DNA of 64,000 bases. Origin: Pseudaquabacterium terrae. GTDB lineage: Bacteria; Pseudomonadota; Gammaproteobacteria; Burkholderiales; Burkholderiaceae_C. The stretch lies in contig NZ_JABRWJ010000006.1 of NCBI RefSeq assembly GCF_013266755.1, positions 186,001-250,000 of the forward strand. The letters are read 5' to 3'. The notes under the pieces were generated by a model that saw nothing but the letters and a program-made list of their open reading frames with translations, had not been told where the DNA came from and ran no database searches. A program made the translations under genes and the position numbers. This document shows positions 9,153 to 17,816 of the stretch, piece by piece. The stretch's first letter is position 1; each line of letters begins with the position of its first letter.

Positions 9153-9781
9153 CGCCGGCCGAGCGTCTGGTCGAGCAGGCCCGGCGGCTGCGGCCGCTGG
9201 GCCTGGCCACCGGCACCTCGGGCAACCTCAGCGAACGCGGCACCGGCGGGATGTGGATCACGCCGAGCGGCATCGACTACGACCAGCTGCAGCCCGAGGA
9301 CATCGTCTTCGTCGACGACGCGGGCCGCTGGCAGCATGCGCTGGCGCCGTCGTCGGAGTGGCGCATGCACCAGGCGGTGTACCAGGCGCGGCCCGAGGCC
9401 GGCGCGGTGGTGCATGGCCACCCGACCTATGCGACGGTGCTGGCGATCCGCGGCCTGGAGATCCCGCCGCTGCACTACATGATCGCCGCCGCCGGCGGGC
9501 CGACCATTCGCTGCGCGCCCTATCACACCTACGGCACGGCCGAGCTGTCGGCCGCCGCCGTCGCCGCGCTCGACGGCCGCAAGGCTTGCCTGCTGGCGAA
9601 CCACGGCCTGCTGGCCTTCGAGCGCGACCTCGAGCGCGCGATGTGGCTGGCGCGCGAGGTCGAGACGCTGGCGCAGCAGTACGTGATGTGCCTGCCGCTC
9701 GGCGGGCCGGTGCTGCTCGACGAGGCCGAGATCGCGCGGGTGGTCGAGAAGTTCGCGCACTACGGTCAGCGCGCGCGGTAG
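9149..9781 (+). CDS. Class II aldolase/adducin family protein (fuculose-phosphate aldolase-like)
   Basis: 210 residues. The GTG start at 9149 overlaps the stop of pfp (GTGA), which decides it. The class II metal site is intact: His89 and His91 in HGHPTYA and His152 in NHGLLA, with Glu70 in SSEW as the likely catalytic acid. TGTSGNLSER near the N terminus is the phosphate-binding loop of this family. Such enzymes cleave or dehydrate sugar phosphates (L-fuculose 1-phosphate aldolase, ribulose-phosphate epimerase, methylthioribulose-phosphate dehydratase). Coupling to a phosphofructokinase suggests sugar-phosphate catabolism, but the substrate cannot be read from the sequence. Confidence 0.85.
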   Translation: MTPAERLVEQARRLRPLGLATGTSGNLSERGTGGMWITPSGIDYDQLQPEDIVFVDDAGRWQHALAPSSEWRMHQAVYQARPEAGAVVHGHPTYATVLAIRGLEIPPLHYMIAAAGGPTIRCAPYHTYGTAELSAAAVAALDGRKACLLANHGLLAFERDLERAMWLAREVETLAQQYVMCLPLGGPVLLDEAEIARVVEKFAHYGQRAR

Positions 9782-9825
9782 GTGCACGTGGCGGGTGCAC
9801 TCCGCAGTGCATGCGGCAGGTGCAC
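9781..9825. repeat. Three GGTGCAC direct repeats downstream of the aldolase gene
   Basis: GGTGCAC occurs at 9781-9787, 9794-9800 and 9819-9825. Each contains the palindromic core GTGCAC. They may be a cluster of protein-binding sites in the long (240-base) space ahead of the secreted nuclease gene. Function is not known. Confidence 0.35.
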
Positions 9826-9889
9826 GCACCGCCTCGGGTTTATCCGCACCCCGCCATTCTTCGGGTTAGCCCGGGGATTTCTCGCTATT

Positions 9890-9905
9890 TTGACCGAATG
9901 GTCAA
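9890..9905. promoter_or_regulatory. Palindrome TTGACC-GAAT-GGTCAA, candidate operator
   Basis: Perfect 6-base arms separated by 4 bases, 117 bases before the nuclease start. The left arm also resembles a -35 element. Palindromes like this are common for TetR-type dimers. No regulator gene is adjacent. Confidence 0.4.
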
Positions 9906-9941
9906 GTTTCGATCGCTGTCAAGCACCCGGCTGCGGGGTGC

Positions 9942-9993
9942 GCCATGACTTGCTAGTCATGGCACCGTCACCGCCCGCCACTCAGATGGCGGG
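9942..9993 (+). other. Two consecutive perfect hairpins in the leader of the secreted nuclease gene
   Basis: GCCATGACT (9942-9950) pairs perfectly with AGTCATGGC (9955-9963) across a 4-base loop, and CCCGCCA (9974-9980) pairs with TGGCGGG (9987-9993) across a 6-base loop. The second ends 28 bases before the GTG start and is followed only by TTGACC, not a T run. They could be a terminator for the upstream genes, an attenuator, or for the first one an operator. Confidence 0.5.
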
Positions 9994-10021
9994 TTGACCA
10001 CAAACAGCAGGAGCTTGCCCC

Positions 10022-13000
10022 GTGATCAGTCTCCAGAACGGTTCGACCTACACCCAGAACTTCGACACGCTCGCGTCGAGCGGAGCCTCGTCGGTGTTGC
10101 CCGACGGCTGGTTCTTCAGTGAGTCCGGCACCAGTGCCAACAACAATGGCCTGTACACGGCCGGCAACGGTAGCTCGAATGCCGGCGATGTCTACAGCTT
10201 CGGTGCCGCCGCCAGCAGCGAACGCGCATTCGGCGGCCTGCTCTCGGGCAGCCTGACGCCGACGATCGGCGCGCAGATCAGCAACGACACCGGCGCGACG
10301 CTGGTCTCGCTGGCGCTGTCCTATTTCGGCGAGCAATGGCGCTTCGGCACCGCCGGCCGCAACGACCGGCTCGACTTCCAGTACAGCCTGAATGCCACTT
10401 CGGTGGGCGACACGGCCGCCACCTGGACCAACGTCGACACGCTCGACTTCACGGCCGGCACACCCGCCGCCACCGGCCCGCTCGACGGCAACCTCAACCG
10501 CGTCGCGGTCAGCGGCAGCATCGACAACCTGAACCTGGCGCCCGGCGCGACGATCTGGATCCGCTGGAACGACTTCAACGCCAGCGGCGCCGACGACGGC
10601 CTGGCGATCGACGACCTGAACCTGACGCCGACCACCGGCGGCGGCGGCACGCCCGTGGTCAACCTGTCGGTCAGCAGCGCGACCGCCTCGGAGGCCGACG
10701 CCACCGTGATCACCGTGACCGCGACGGCGACGCAGGCCGTCAGCGGCGCGCAGACGGTGAGCCTGGGCGTGAGCGGCAGCGGCATCACGGCGGGCGACTA
10801 CCTGCTGAGCGGCACGACCATCACCATCCCCGACGGCCAGACCAGCGGTTCGGTGACCTTCACGGTGCAGGACGACGGCGTCGCCGAAGGCAGCGAGACG
10901 GCGGTGCTGACGATCAGCGACCCGAGCAGCGGCCTCTTGCTCGGCGGCACCACGACGCAGAACATCGTCATCACCAACAACGACAGCGGCCAGCCGCCGC
11001 TGAAGATCGCCGAGATCCAGGGCGCGGCCCACATCTCGCCGCTGCTCGATTCGGCGACCGACACCGCACCGGTGCAGAACGTGCGCGGCATCGTCACCGC
11101 GATCGGCGCCAACGGCTTCTACCTGCAGGACCCGCAGCCGGACGCCAACCCGGCGACCTCCGAAGGCATCTTCGTCTTCACCGGCGCCAACTCGCCGATC
11201 CTCGCCGCGCGCTCGGTCGGCGAAGCGGTGCAGGTCAGCGGCACGGTCGGTGAGTTCCGCGCCGGCGGCGCCGCGTCGAACAACCTGACGGTGACGCAGA
11301 TCTCGAACAACGCCGGCGTGCAGGCGCTGTCGGTCAGCGCCTGGGCCGGCGCGCCGGCCGGCGGCATCACGCCGACGGTGATGGGCGTCGACCGCGTGAT
11401 CCCGAACAGCGTGATCCACGACGACTTCACGACGCCGGCGCACGTCGAATCCGGCGGCGACTTCGACCCGGCCACCGAAGGCATCGACTTCTACGAGAGC
11501 CTCGAAGGCATGCTGGTGCAGGTCAACAACGCGGTCACCAGCTCGCCGACGATCAGCTTCAGCAACAACTCGCAGGAGATCTGGGTGCTGGCCAACGGCG
11601 GCGCCGGCGCCAGCAGCACCACCGCGCACGGCGGCGCGCTGATCAACGAGAACGACTTCAACCCCGAGCGGCTGCAGCTCGACGACCTGATCAATGGCAC
11701 CGTGATGCCGACCGTCGATGTCGGCGCGCAGCTCGGCACCGCGGTCGGCGTCATCAACTACGACTTCGGCAACTACGAGGTGCTGGTGCCGGCGGCGCCG
11801 GCGGTGGTTGCCACGTCGCCGCTACAGCGCGAGGTGACGACGCTGGCGGCGAACGCGAACCAGCTGCGGCTGGCGAACTTCAACGTCGAGAACCTCGACC
11901 CGAGCGACGGCGCGGCGAAGTTCGATGCGCTGGCGCAGGCGATCGTCGACCATCTGCTGGCGCCGGACATCATCACGCTCGAAGAGGTGCAGGACAACAG
12001 CGGCGCGACGAACAACGGCGTCGTCGACGCCAACGTCACGCTGCAGATGCTGATCGATGCGATCGCCGCGGCCGGCGGGCCGACCTACCAGTTCCGCCAG
12101 CTCAATCCGGTCAACGGCCAGGATGGCGGGGAGCCCGGCGGCAACATCCGCGTTGCCTTCCTGTTCAACCCGGCGCGGGCCGGCTTCGTCGAGGGGTCGC
12201 TGCAGCGCCTGACCGACACCGACCTAGCCAACGGCGACGCCTTCGCCTCGAGCCGCAAGCCGCTGGTCGGCACCTTCACCTTCCACGGCGAGGCGGTGAC
12301 CGTGATCGGCAACCACTTCAACTCGAAGGGCGGCGACCAGGCGCTGTTCGGCGCGACGCAGCCGCCGATCCTGTCGAGCGAAGTGCAGCGCCAGCAGCAG
12401 GCCGAGATCGTCGGCGACTTCGTCGAGGGACTGCTGGCCGCCAACCCGCAGGCCAACGTGATCGTCGCCGGCGACCTGAACGACTTCGAGTTCGCGAACC
12501 CGGTCGAACGCTTGAAGGACGCCGGCCTCGATGCGCTGATCGAGACGCTGCCGGCCAACGAGCGCTACAGCTACAACTTCGAGGGCAATGCGCAGACGCT
12601 GGACCACGTGATGGCCAGCGACCGGCTGATGGGCCGGCTGGTCGGCTTCGACGTGGTGCACATCAACTCGGAATTCGCCGAGCAGATGAGCGACCACGAT
12701 CCGAGCGTCGCCGCGTTCACGATTGCGCTCGGCCAGGTCATCAACGGCACCAATGGCCGCGACACGCGGATCGGCACCGCGGCCAACGACACGATCAAGG
12801 GCGGTGGTGGGCGCGACCTGCTGACGGGCGGCGCCGGGGCCGATGGCTTCGTGTACACGAGCCTGCTCGATGCTGGCGATGTCATCACCGACTTCCAGCC
12901 GGGCGTCGATTACCTGGTCATTCGCGCGCTGCTGACGAGCGTCGGTTATTCCGGCAGCGATCCGGTAGGCGCCGGCTATCTCGGCCTCACCGCCGGCAAT

Positions 13001-13123
13001 GGCCGCAGCTACGTGACATTCGACGCCGATGGCGCCGCCGGTCCGGGCGCCGCGCGCGTGCTGGCCGAGCTGACCGGCGTCGCCGCCTTCGACCCCGATC
13101 TGCTGCTGGCGCCGGGCGCCTGA
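10022..13123 (+). CDS. Secreted multidomain ExeM/NucH-type endonuclease with RTX C terminus
   Basis: 1033 residues; GTG start at 10022 with AGGAG eight bases upstream. There is no N-terminal signal peptide. Domains: a beta-rich N-terminal module (about 5-200), a Calx-beta domain (about 215-320), an OB-fold module of ExeM-type nucleases (from about 325, KIAEIQGAAH), an endonuclease/exonuclease/phosphatase domain from about 614 (LRLANFNVEN) with catalytic features LEEVQ, GNHFNSKGGD, GDLNDFE, LDHVM and SDHDPS, and a C-terminal calcium-binding glycine-rich region (from about 906: GGGGRDLLTGGAGADGF). That tail is a type I secretion signal. It should degrade extracellular DNA, for phosphate or nucleotides or biofilm remodelling. 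No type I exporter is in the window. Confidence 0.88.
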   Translation: MISLQNGSTYTQNFDTLASSGASSVLPDGWFFSESGTSANNNGLYTAGNGSSNAGDVYSFGAAASSERAFGGLLSGSLTPTIGAQISNDTGATLVSLALSYFGEQWRFGTAGRNDRLDFQYSLNATSVGDTAATWTNVDTLDFTAGTPAATGPLDGNLNRVAVSGSIDNLNLAPGATIWIRWNDFNASGADDGLAIDDLNLTPTTGGGGTPVVNLSVSSATASEADATVITVTATATQAVSGAQTVSLGVSGSGITAGDYLLSGTTITIPDGQTSGSVTFTVQDDGVAEGSETAVLTISDPSSGLLLGGTTTQNIVITNNDSGQPPLKIAEIQGAAHISPLLDSATDTAPVQNVRGIVTAIGANGFYLQDPQPDANPATSEGIFVFTGANSPILAARSVGEAVQVSGTVGEFRAGGAASNNLTVTQISNNAGVQALSVSAWAGAPAGGITPTVMGVDRVIPNSVIHDDFTTPAHVESGGDFDPATEGIDFYESLEGMLVQVNNAVTSSPTISFSNNSQEIWVLANGGAGASSTTAHGGALINENDFNPERLQLDDLINGTVMPTVDVGAQLGTAVGVINYDFGNYEVLVPAAPAVVATSPLQREVTTLAANANQLRLANFNVENLDPSDGAAKFDALAQAIVDHLLAPDIITLEEVQDNSGATNNGVVDANVTLQMLIDAIAAAGGPTYQFRQLNPVNGQDGGEPGGNIRVAFLFNPARAGFVEGSLQRLTDTDLANGDAFASSRKPLVGTFTFHGEAVTVIGNHFNSKGGDQALFGATQPPILSSEVQRQQQAEIVGDFVEGLLAANPQANVIVAGDLNDFEFANPVERLKDAGLDALIETLPANERYSYNFEGNAQTLDHVMASDRLMGRLVGFDVVHINSEFAEQMSDHDPSVAAFTIALGQVINGTNGRDTRIGTAANDTIKGGGGRDLLTGGAGADGFVYTSLLDAGDVITDFQPGVDYLVIRALLTSVGYSGSDPVGAGYLGLTAGNGRSYVTFDADGAAGPGAARVLAELTGVAAFDPDLLLAPGA

Positions 13124-13161
13124 GCATCTCCTTCACCGAACACCGACGAAAGCACATCCAC

Positions 13162-13668
13162 ATGATCAAGAACACCTTGCAAGCGCTGGCCCTGGCGGCT
13201 GGCTTCGCGCTCGCGCCCGTCGCGCAGGCGGCCCTCGTCAACGGCAGCTTCGACGTGATCATCGACACGGCCGGCGCGCTGAACGGCCAGACCTTCAGCG
13301 GCAGCTTCAGCTTCGACGACGCCACCTTCGTGCCCGGCTTCGGCGGCGACGAGTTCGCGCCGCTGCTGAGCTTCGGATTCGAATTCGCCGGGCTGCAGTT
13401 CGAGCTCGGCGACCTGGTCTATGGCGACGCGGTGCGCTCCGCTGGCGCCTTCAGCGGGCTCGATGCGGCGGGCGCGAGCTTCAGCTTCATCCCGGCCACG
13501 GGCCCCTTCGCCGCCAGCTTCGCCTTCGACCTGGCCGGCGTCGGCGCGGGCAACGGCAACCTGAGCTTCGTGCTGCAGCCGGCGGTGGTGCCGGAGCCGG
13601 CGAGCCTGGCGCTGGTGGCGCTCGGCCTGGCCGGCATCGGCGCGGCGCGGCGGCGCGCACGCGGCTGA
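13162..13668 (+). CDS. PEP-CTERM sorting-domain protein
   Basis: 168 residues. Signal peptide MIKNTLQALALAAGFALAPV ending at VAQAA, a beta-rich, Phe/Ser/Gly-rich middle, and a C-terminal tripartite tail: VPEPASLALV, a hydrophobic stretch, then RRRARG. This is the PEP-CTERM signal recognised by exosortase in exopolysaccharide-producing Gram-negative bacteria. The protein is probably anchored transiently and then released to the outer surface. The upstream leader holds only a weak ribosome site (CGAAAG). It follows the secreted nuclease by 38 bases and may be cotranscribed. No exosortase gene is in the window. Confidence 0.88.
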   Translation: MIKNTLQALALAAGFALAPVAQAALVNGSFDVIIDTAGALNGQTFSGSFSFDDATFVPGFGGDEFAPLLSFGFEFAGLQFELGDLVYGDAVRSAGAFSGLDAAGASFSFIPATGPFAASFAFDLAGVGAGNGNLSFVLQPAVVPEPASLALVALGLAGIGAARRRARG

Positions 13669-13763
13669 AACAGCAAGGGGCTTGCAAGCGCCGCGCGCGG
13701 GCCCCATCTTTGCCCCGTTCAGCCATGACCGCCGCGTGCGGTGCGTTGCAAGGAGCGAGAGCG

Positions 13764-14624
13764 ATGAAACGCTGGTGGGTATTGATCGGGGCCCTGCTGT
13801 TGTCGCTGGCTGCGTGGGCGGTGCCCACCGTCGACCAGGTGCAGGCCGAAGTGGCGCGCGGCGACCACGCGCGCGCCGAATCGATGATGCGCGAGGTGGT
13901 CGCGGCGCGGCCGTCGAGCGCCCGGGCGCAGTACGTGCTGGCCGAGGTGCTGGCGCACAACGGCAAGCTCGACGAGGCGCAGCAGGCGGTGCAGCGGGCA
14001 CGGCAGCTCGATCCGAAGATCGGCTTCACCGCGCCCGACAAGTTCGCGCAGTTCGAACAGCAGCTGCAGCGTGCGCAGCGGGCCGCCGCCGCGCCGCAAG
14101 CTTCGCCGCGCGAACTCTCGACCACCGCACCGGCCGCCATCGAGCGCCCGCGTGCGGTCGCGCCGGCCGCGCCGAGGCCGGCGGCCTCGGGTGGCGGCAT
14201 TCCCGGCTGGGCCTTCGGTCTCGGCGGCGCGGTGATCGCGTTGCTGGTCTGGCGCATGCTGGCCGCGCGCCGGCGTGCCGCGGCGATGCAGCAGCAGGCG
14301 GGCATGGATCCGCGCTGGGCCGGCCAAGGCGGCATGCCCGGCACGCCGGCCGGTGGCGCCGGCGGCGGCCTGATGGGCGCGGGCCTGGCCGGTCTCGGCG
14401 GCTTCGGGCTCGGCATGCTGGCCGACCGCATGCTGCGTGGCGACGATGCCCATGCCGCCGGCACCGGCCAGAGCGCTGAAGCCGGCGCCGGCGGCCAGGG
14501 TGGCCTGGTGCCGGGGTTGTTCGACGATGCCGGCGACGTGACGCAGCGGCCGATCGACTTCGGCGGCGGAGATGGTTGGGATGGTGGCGGCGGCGGTGAT
14601 GCCGGCGGCGGCGACGGCTGGTAA
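13764..14624 (+). CDS. TPR-containing membrane protein with glycine-rich tail
   Basis: 286 residues; ATG at 13764 preceded by AAGGAG. N-terminal signal sequence (RWWVLIGALLLSLAAWAVP), then a TPR-like helical region (about 22-95, with AESMMREVVAARPSSARAQY as a repeat unit), an Ala/Pro linker, one membrane helix (about 148-165, GWAFGLGGAVIALLVW) and a Gly-rich C terminus ending in GGGDGW. The glycine/aspartate/tryptophan ending recurs in bacterial envelope proteins whose function is unknown to me. Ten bases separate it from the next gene. Confidence 0.75.
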   Translation: MKRWWVLIGALLLSLAAWAVPTVDQVQAEVARGDHARAESMMREVVAARPSSARAQYVLAEVLAHNGKLDEAQQAVQRARQLDPKIGFTAPDKFAQFEQQLQRAQRAAAAPQASPRELSTTAPAAIERPRAVAPAAPRPAASGGGIPGWAFGLGGAVIALLVWRMLAARRRAAAMQQQAGMDPRWAGQGGMPGTPAGGAGGGLMGAGLAGLGGFGLGMLADRMLRGDDAHAAGTGQSAEAGAGGQGGLVPGLFDDAGDVTQRPIDFGGGDGWDGGGGGDAGGGDGW

Positions 14625-14634
14625 AACGCGGGGG

Positions 14635-15888
14635 ATGAGCCCCGACCACGACCCGACGCCCGAATCCACCCTCACCCGCCTGCTGCACGCCGACCGCCGT
14701 GCCGGCGTCGAGCAGGGGGCGCTGCACAAGCCGATGCACCCGGCGGCGACCTTCGGCTACCGCACGGCGGCCGAGCTGGTCGCCGTGTTCCAGGGCCGGC
14801 AGGCGGGTTATGTCTACGCCCGCCAGGGCAACCCGACCGGCGCGGCGCTCGAAGCCAAGCTCGCGCTGCTCGAAGGCGCGCGTGCCGCGGCCGGCTTCTC
14901 GACCGGCATGGCGGCGATCGCCGGCATCCTGCTGGCGCTGCTGAAAGCCGGCGACCATCTGGTCGCCAGCAAACACCTCTTCGGCAATACGCGCAGCCTG
15001 CTGCAGACGATGCAGGGCTTCGGGCTGGGCGTCAGCTTCGTCGACACCGTCGACGCCGCCGCGGTCGAAGCGGCGCTCGAACCGGCCACACGGCTGGTCT
15101 TCGTCGAGACGATCGCCAACCCGGCGACGCAGGTCGCCGACCTCGACGGCATCGGCCGGCTCTGCAGTGCGCGGGGGCTGCTCTACGTTGTCGACAACAC
15201 GATGACGACGCCGGCGCTGTTCCAGCCGCGCACGGTCGGCGCGGGGCTGATCGTGCATTCGCTGACCAAAGGCCTGTCCGGCCATGGCGACGCGATGGGG
15301 GGCGCGGTGGTCGACACCGGCTGCTTCGACTGGCAGCGCTGGCCGCACATCGCCGAGGCGTACCAGACCGGCGACCCGGCCGGCTGGGGCCTGCTGCAGA
15401 TCCGCAAGCGCGGTCTGCGCGACTTCGGCGCGACGCTGCGCGCCGAAGATGCCCATCGCATCGCCACCGGCATCGAGACGCTGGCGCTGCGCAGCGTGGC
15501 GACGAATGCCAACGCGCTGGCGCTGGCGCGCTGGCTCGAAGCGCAGCCGGCCGTCGAGCGCGTGTTCTACCCCGGGCTCGAAAGTCACCCGCAGCATGCG
15601 CGCGCGAAGGCGCTGTTCGGCGGCCGCTTCGGCGGCTTGCTGGCCTTCGAGCTGAAGGCCGGCATCGATCCGCTGGCGGTGCTCGACCGCCTGCGCATCG
15701 TGATCCTGTCGAGCCACCTGAGCGACAACCGCACGCTGGTGATCCCGGTCGCGCAGACGATCTTCTGGGAGCTCGGGCCCCAGCGCCGCGCCGAGATGGG
15801 CATCGCCGACGGGCTGCTGCGGCTGTCGGTCGGCATCGAGGCGCTGGCCGACCTGCAGGCGGATTGGGCCCAGGCGCTTCGGGTCTGA
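14635..15888 (+). CDS. Cys/Met-metabolism PLP enzyme (cystathionine gamma-synthase / O-acylhomoserine sulfhydrylase-like)
   Basis: 417 residues from the ATG at 14635. The PLP Schiff-base lysine is Lys212 in HSLTKGLSGHGD. The substrate loop YARQGNPT and FSTGMAAI (cofactor phosphate region) are those of the gamma-family of fold-type I enzymes. Members interconvert homocysteine, cystathionine and O-acylhomoserines in methionine/cysteine biosynthesis. Its divergence in the N-terminal loop and its place next to a serine/threonine dehydratase leave open a catabolic role such as methionine gamma-lyase. Confidence 0.82.
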   Translation: MSPDHDPTPESTLTRLLHADRRAGVEQGALHKPMHPAATFGYRTAAELVAVFQGRQAGYVYARQGNPTGAALEAKLALLEGARAAAGFSTGMAAIAGILLALLKAGDHLVASKHLFGNTRSLLQTMQGFGLGVSFVDTVDAAAVEAALEPATRLVFVETIANPATQVADLDGIGRLCSARGLLYVVDNTMTTPALFQPRTVGAGLIVHSLTKGLSGHGDAMGGAVVDTGCFDWQRWPHIAEAYQTGDPAGWGLLQIRKRGLRDFGATLRAEDAHRIATGIETLALRSVATNANALALARWLEAQPAVERVFYPGLESHPQHARAKALFGGRFGGLLAFELKAGIDPLAVLDRLRIVILSSHLSDNRTLVIPVAQTIFWELGPQRRAEMGIADGLLRLSVGIEALADLQADWAQALRV

Positions 15889-16031
15889 AAGCGCCTGTGC
15901 GATGATCGCGGCCTCCATGGCCTCGTCCTCGTTCCACCGCTGCACCGCCCACGTCACCGTGGTCTGCATCGGCACGACCGAACGGGCCGGCCAGCGTCTG
16001 CAGATTCGAATTCGCCAGGGTCGTTGAGCTG

Positions 16032-16089
16032 CGGCTCCCGCGAGCCGGTGCTCGGCGATCCCGCTGATGCCAACGCGCCCCTCGGGCGC
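16032..16089 (+). other. Two hairpins in the leader of the dehydratase gene
   Basis: The 237-base space 15889-16125 holds no gene. Within it CGGCTC (16032-16037) pairs with GAGCCG (16042-16047), and GCGCCC (16075-16080) pairs with GGGCGC (16084-16089). They may be the terminator of the upstream gene or leader structure; neither is followed by a T run. Confidence 0.3.
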
Positions 16090-16125
16090 GAATCAACGCT
16101 CATCACCGACTCTGGAGAATTGAAA

Positions 16126-17160
16126 ATGCAAGCCTTGATGCAGGACGCCGCTGCCGCGTCTTTTACCGCCTATCCCTCCCTCGACGAGCTGCGCGCCACC
16201 GCGGCGCGATTGCAGGGCCGCGTGCTGCGCACACCGGTCTGGCGCTGGCAGACGGGGGTGGTCGCCGAACGCCTGGCGCCGGCCACCGAGGTGTGGCTGA
16301 AGCTCGAGCTGCTGCAGCGCAGCGGCAGCTTCAAGTTGCGCGGGGCGCTGAACAACGTGGCCGTGCTGGACGACGCTGCACGGGCGCGCGGCGTCACGGC
16401 GGCGAGCGCCGGCAACCATGCGATGGCGGTCGCGCTGGCGGCGCAGGCCGCCGGCACCCCTGCAAAGGTTGCCATGCCCCGCCACGCCAGCCCGGCGCGC
16501 ATGGCCGCCTGCCGCGCCGCCGGCGCCGAGGTGCTGCTGTTCGACACCATCCACGACGCCTTCGCCGCGGCACGCGCGCTGGTCGAGAGCGAAGGCCGCA
16601 CGATGATCCACCCCTTCGACGGCCCGCTGACGGCTGCCGGCACCGGCACCGTCGGCCTCGAGCTGATGGAGCAGGTGGCCGGGCTCGACGCGGTGGTCGT
16701 GCCGGTCGGCGGCGGTGGCCTGGCCGGGGGCATCGCCGCGGCGGTCAAGCAGCTGAACCCGCGCTGCGAGGTTTTCGGCGTCGAGCCGCTCGGCGCCGAC
16801 GCGATGGCGCGCAGCTTCGACGCCGGCGCGCCGGTGACGCTGGAGCGCGTCGACACCGTCGCCGACAGCCTCGGCGCGCCCTATGCGATGGACTACAGCT
16901 TCGGCGTCTGCCGGCGCTTCGTCGACGAGGTCGTGCGGGTCAGCGACGACGCGTTGTGCCAGGCGCTGCACTGGCTGTTCCGCGACATGAAGCTGGCGGT
17001 CGAGCCGGCCGGCGCGGCGGCCACCGCGGCGCTCTTCGGGCCGCTGCGCGAACGGCTCGACGGCCGCAAGGTGGCGTTGATCGTCTGCGGCGCGAACCTC
17101 GATGCCGACACCTTCGCACGCCTGCTGGCGCGCGGCGCGGCACTGGATCAGTCAGCCTAA
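16126..17160 (+). CDS. Threonine/serine dehydratase family protein
   Basis: 344 residues; ATG at 16126 with GGAG eight bases upstream. Fold-type II PLP enzyme: Lys70 in SGSFKLRGA forms the Schiff base, SAGNHA binds the substrate carboxylate, VGGGGLAGG (about 194-202) holds the cofactor phosphate, and CGANLD closes the C-terminal part. There is no ACT regulatory domain, so it is the short catabolic form rather than biosynthetic IlvA. The expected reaction is deamination of threonine or serine to 2-oxobutyrate or pyruvate; related enzymes act on hydroxyaspartate. Its stop overlaps the convergent gene by four bases. Confidence 0.88.
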   Translation: MQALMQDAAAASFTAYPSLDELRATAARLQGRVLRTPVWRWQTGVVAERLAPATEVWLKLELLQRSGSFKLRGALNNVAVLDDAARARGVTAASAGNHAMAVALAAQAAGTPAKVAMPRHASPARMAACRAAGAEVLLFDTIHDAFAAARALVESEGRTMIHPFDGPLTAAGTGTVGLELMEQVAGLDAVVVPVGGGGLAGGIAAAVKQLNPRCEVFGVEPLGADAMARSFDAGAPVTLERVDTVADSLGAPYAMDYSFGVCRRFVDEVVRVSDDALCQALHWLFRDMKLAVEPAGAAATAALFGPLRERLDGRKVALIVCGANLDADTFARLLARGAALDQSA

Positions 17161-17708
17161 CGTATGAAGTCCACGGGCATGGTGTCGGCGTAGGCGTTCG
17201 GCGACACCGTGCCCAGCGGCAGCGTCTTCTCGGCCGCTTGGGCCGCCTGGGCGGCCTGGGCCGCCGCCTGCCGCCGATCGTGTTGCTCGGCGAGCAGCCG
17301 CATCTGGACCTGCGCCAGCAGCGGATCGGCCGACGCGGTCAGCACGTCGAGCTGCGTCAGCAGCCTTGCCAGCGTCTGATCCGGCAGCTCGCCGAAGGAT
17401 CCGAAGCCCTGGTGTTCGAGCAGCTGCGCGAGGAAGCGCAGATGCGGGAAGGCGCGGCGCGCATCGGGATGCTGGTCCAGTCGCGCCTTCACCGCGGCCG
17501 CCAGCGCCGGAGCATCGGCCGCGCGGGGCGACCGCGCGGGCTTTGGCGGTGCTGGGCGCTTCTGCGGGCCGGGCTGCTGCGCGTTGCCCTGGCGGTCGGT
17601 GCGCAGGACGCCCCAACGCACCAGCCACCGGCGCAGCAGCGCGGGCAACGAGAAGCCGCGCGCGGGAGCCGGTGCGGAGGGGTCGGAGCGGGGGCGCAGG
17701 GTGGACAT
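17157..17708 (-). CDS. Hypothetical protein, 183 aa
   Basis: I do not recognise this protein. The N-terminal third is basic and proline-rich (QKRPAPPKPARSPRAA), the middle is helical with RAFPHLRFLAQLLEHQGFGS, and an Ala/Gln coiled segment (RRQAAAQAAQAAQAAEKTLP) precedes a distinctive end (YADTMPVDFIR). No signal peptide or membrane helix is evident. Codon use matches the neighbours. It converges on the dehydratase gene with a four-base overlap and lies downstream of the LuxR-ATPase gene on the same strand. Confidence 0.6.
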   Translation of the reverse strand: MSTLRPRSDPSAPAPARGFSLPALLRRWLVRWGVLRTDRQGNAQQPGPQKRPAPPKPARSPRAADAPALAAAVKARLDQHPDARRAFPHLRFLAQLLEHQGFGSFGELPDQTLARLLTQLDVLTASADPLLAQVQMRLLAEQHDRRQAAAQAAQAAQAAEKTLPLGTVSPNAYADTMPVDFIR

Positions 17709-17816
17709 GGCGGCAGTGCTTCGGACGCGGTGGGGTCGAACGGGATATCGGCCGCCGCCGCCCGCAACTTGAACCCGTGCCTGCCGATCGTTGCTGCGCC
17801 GGGGCCTCCAGCGGCG

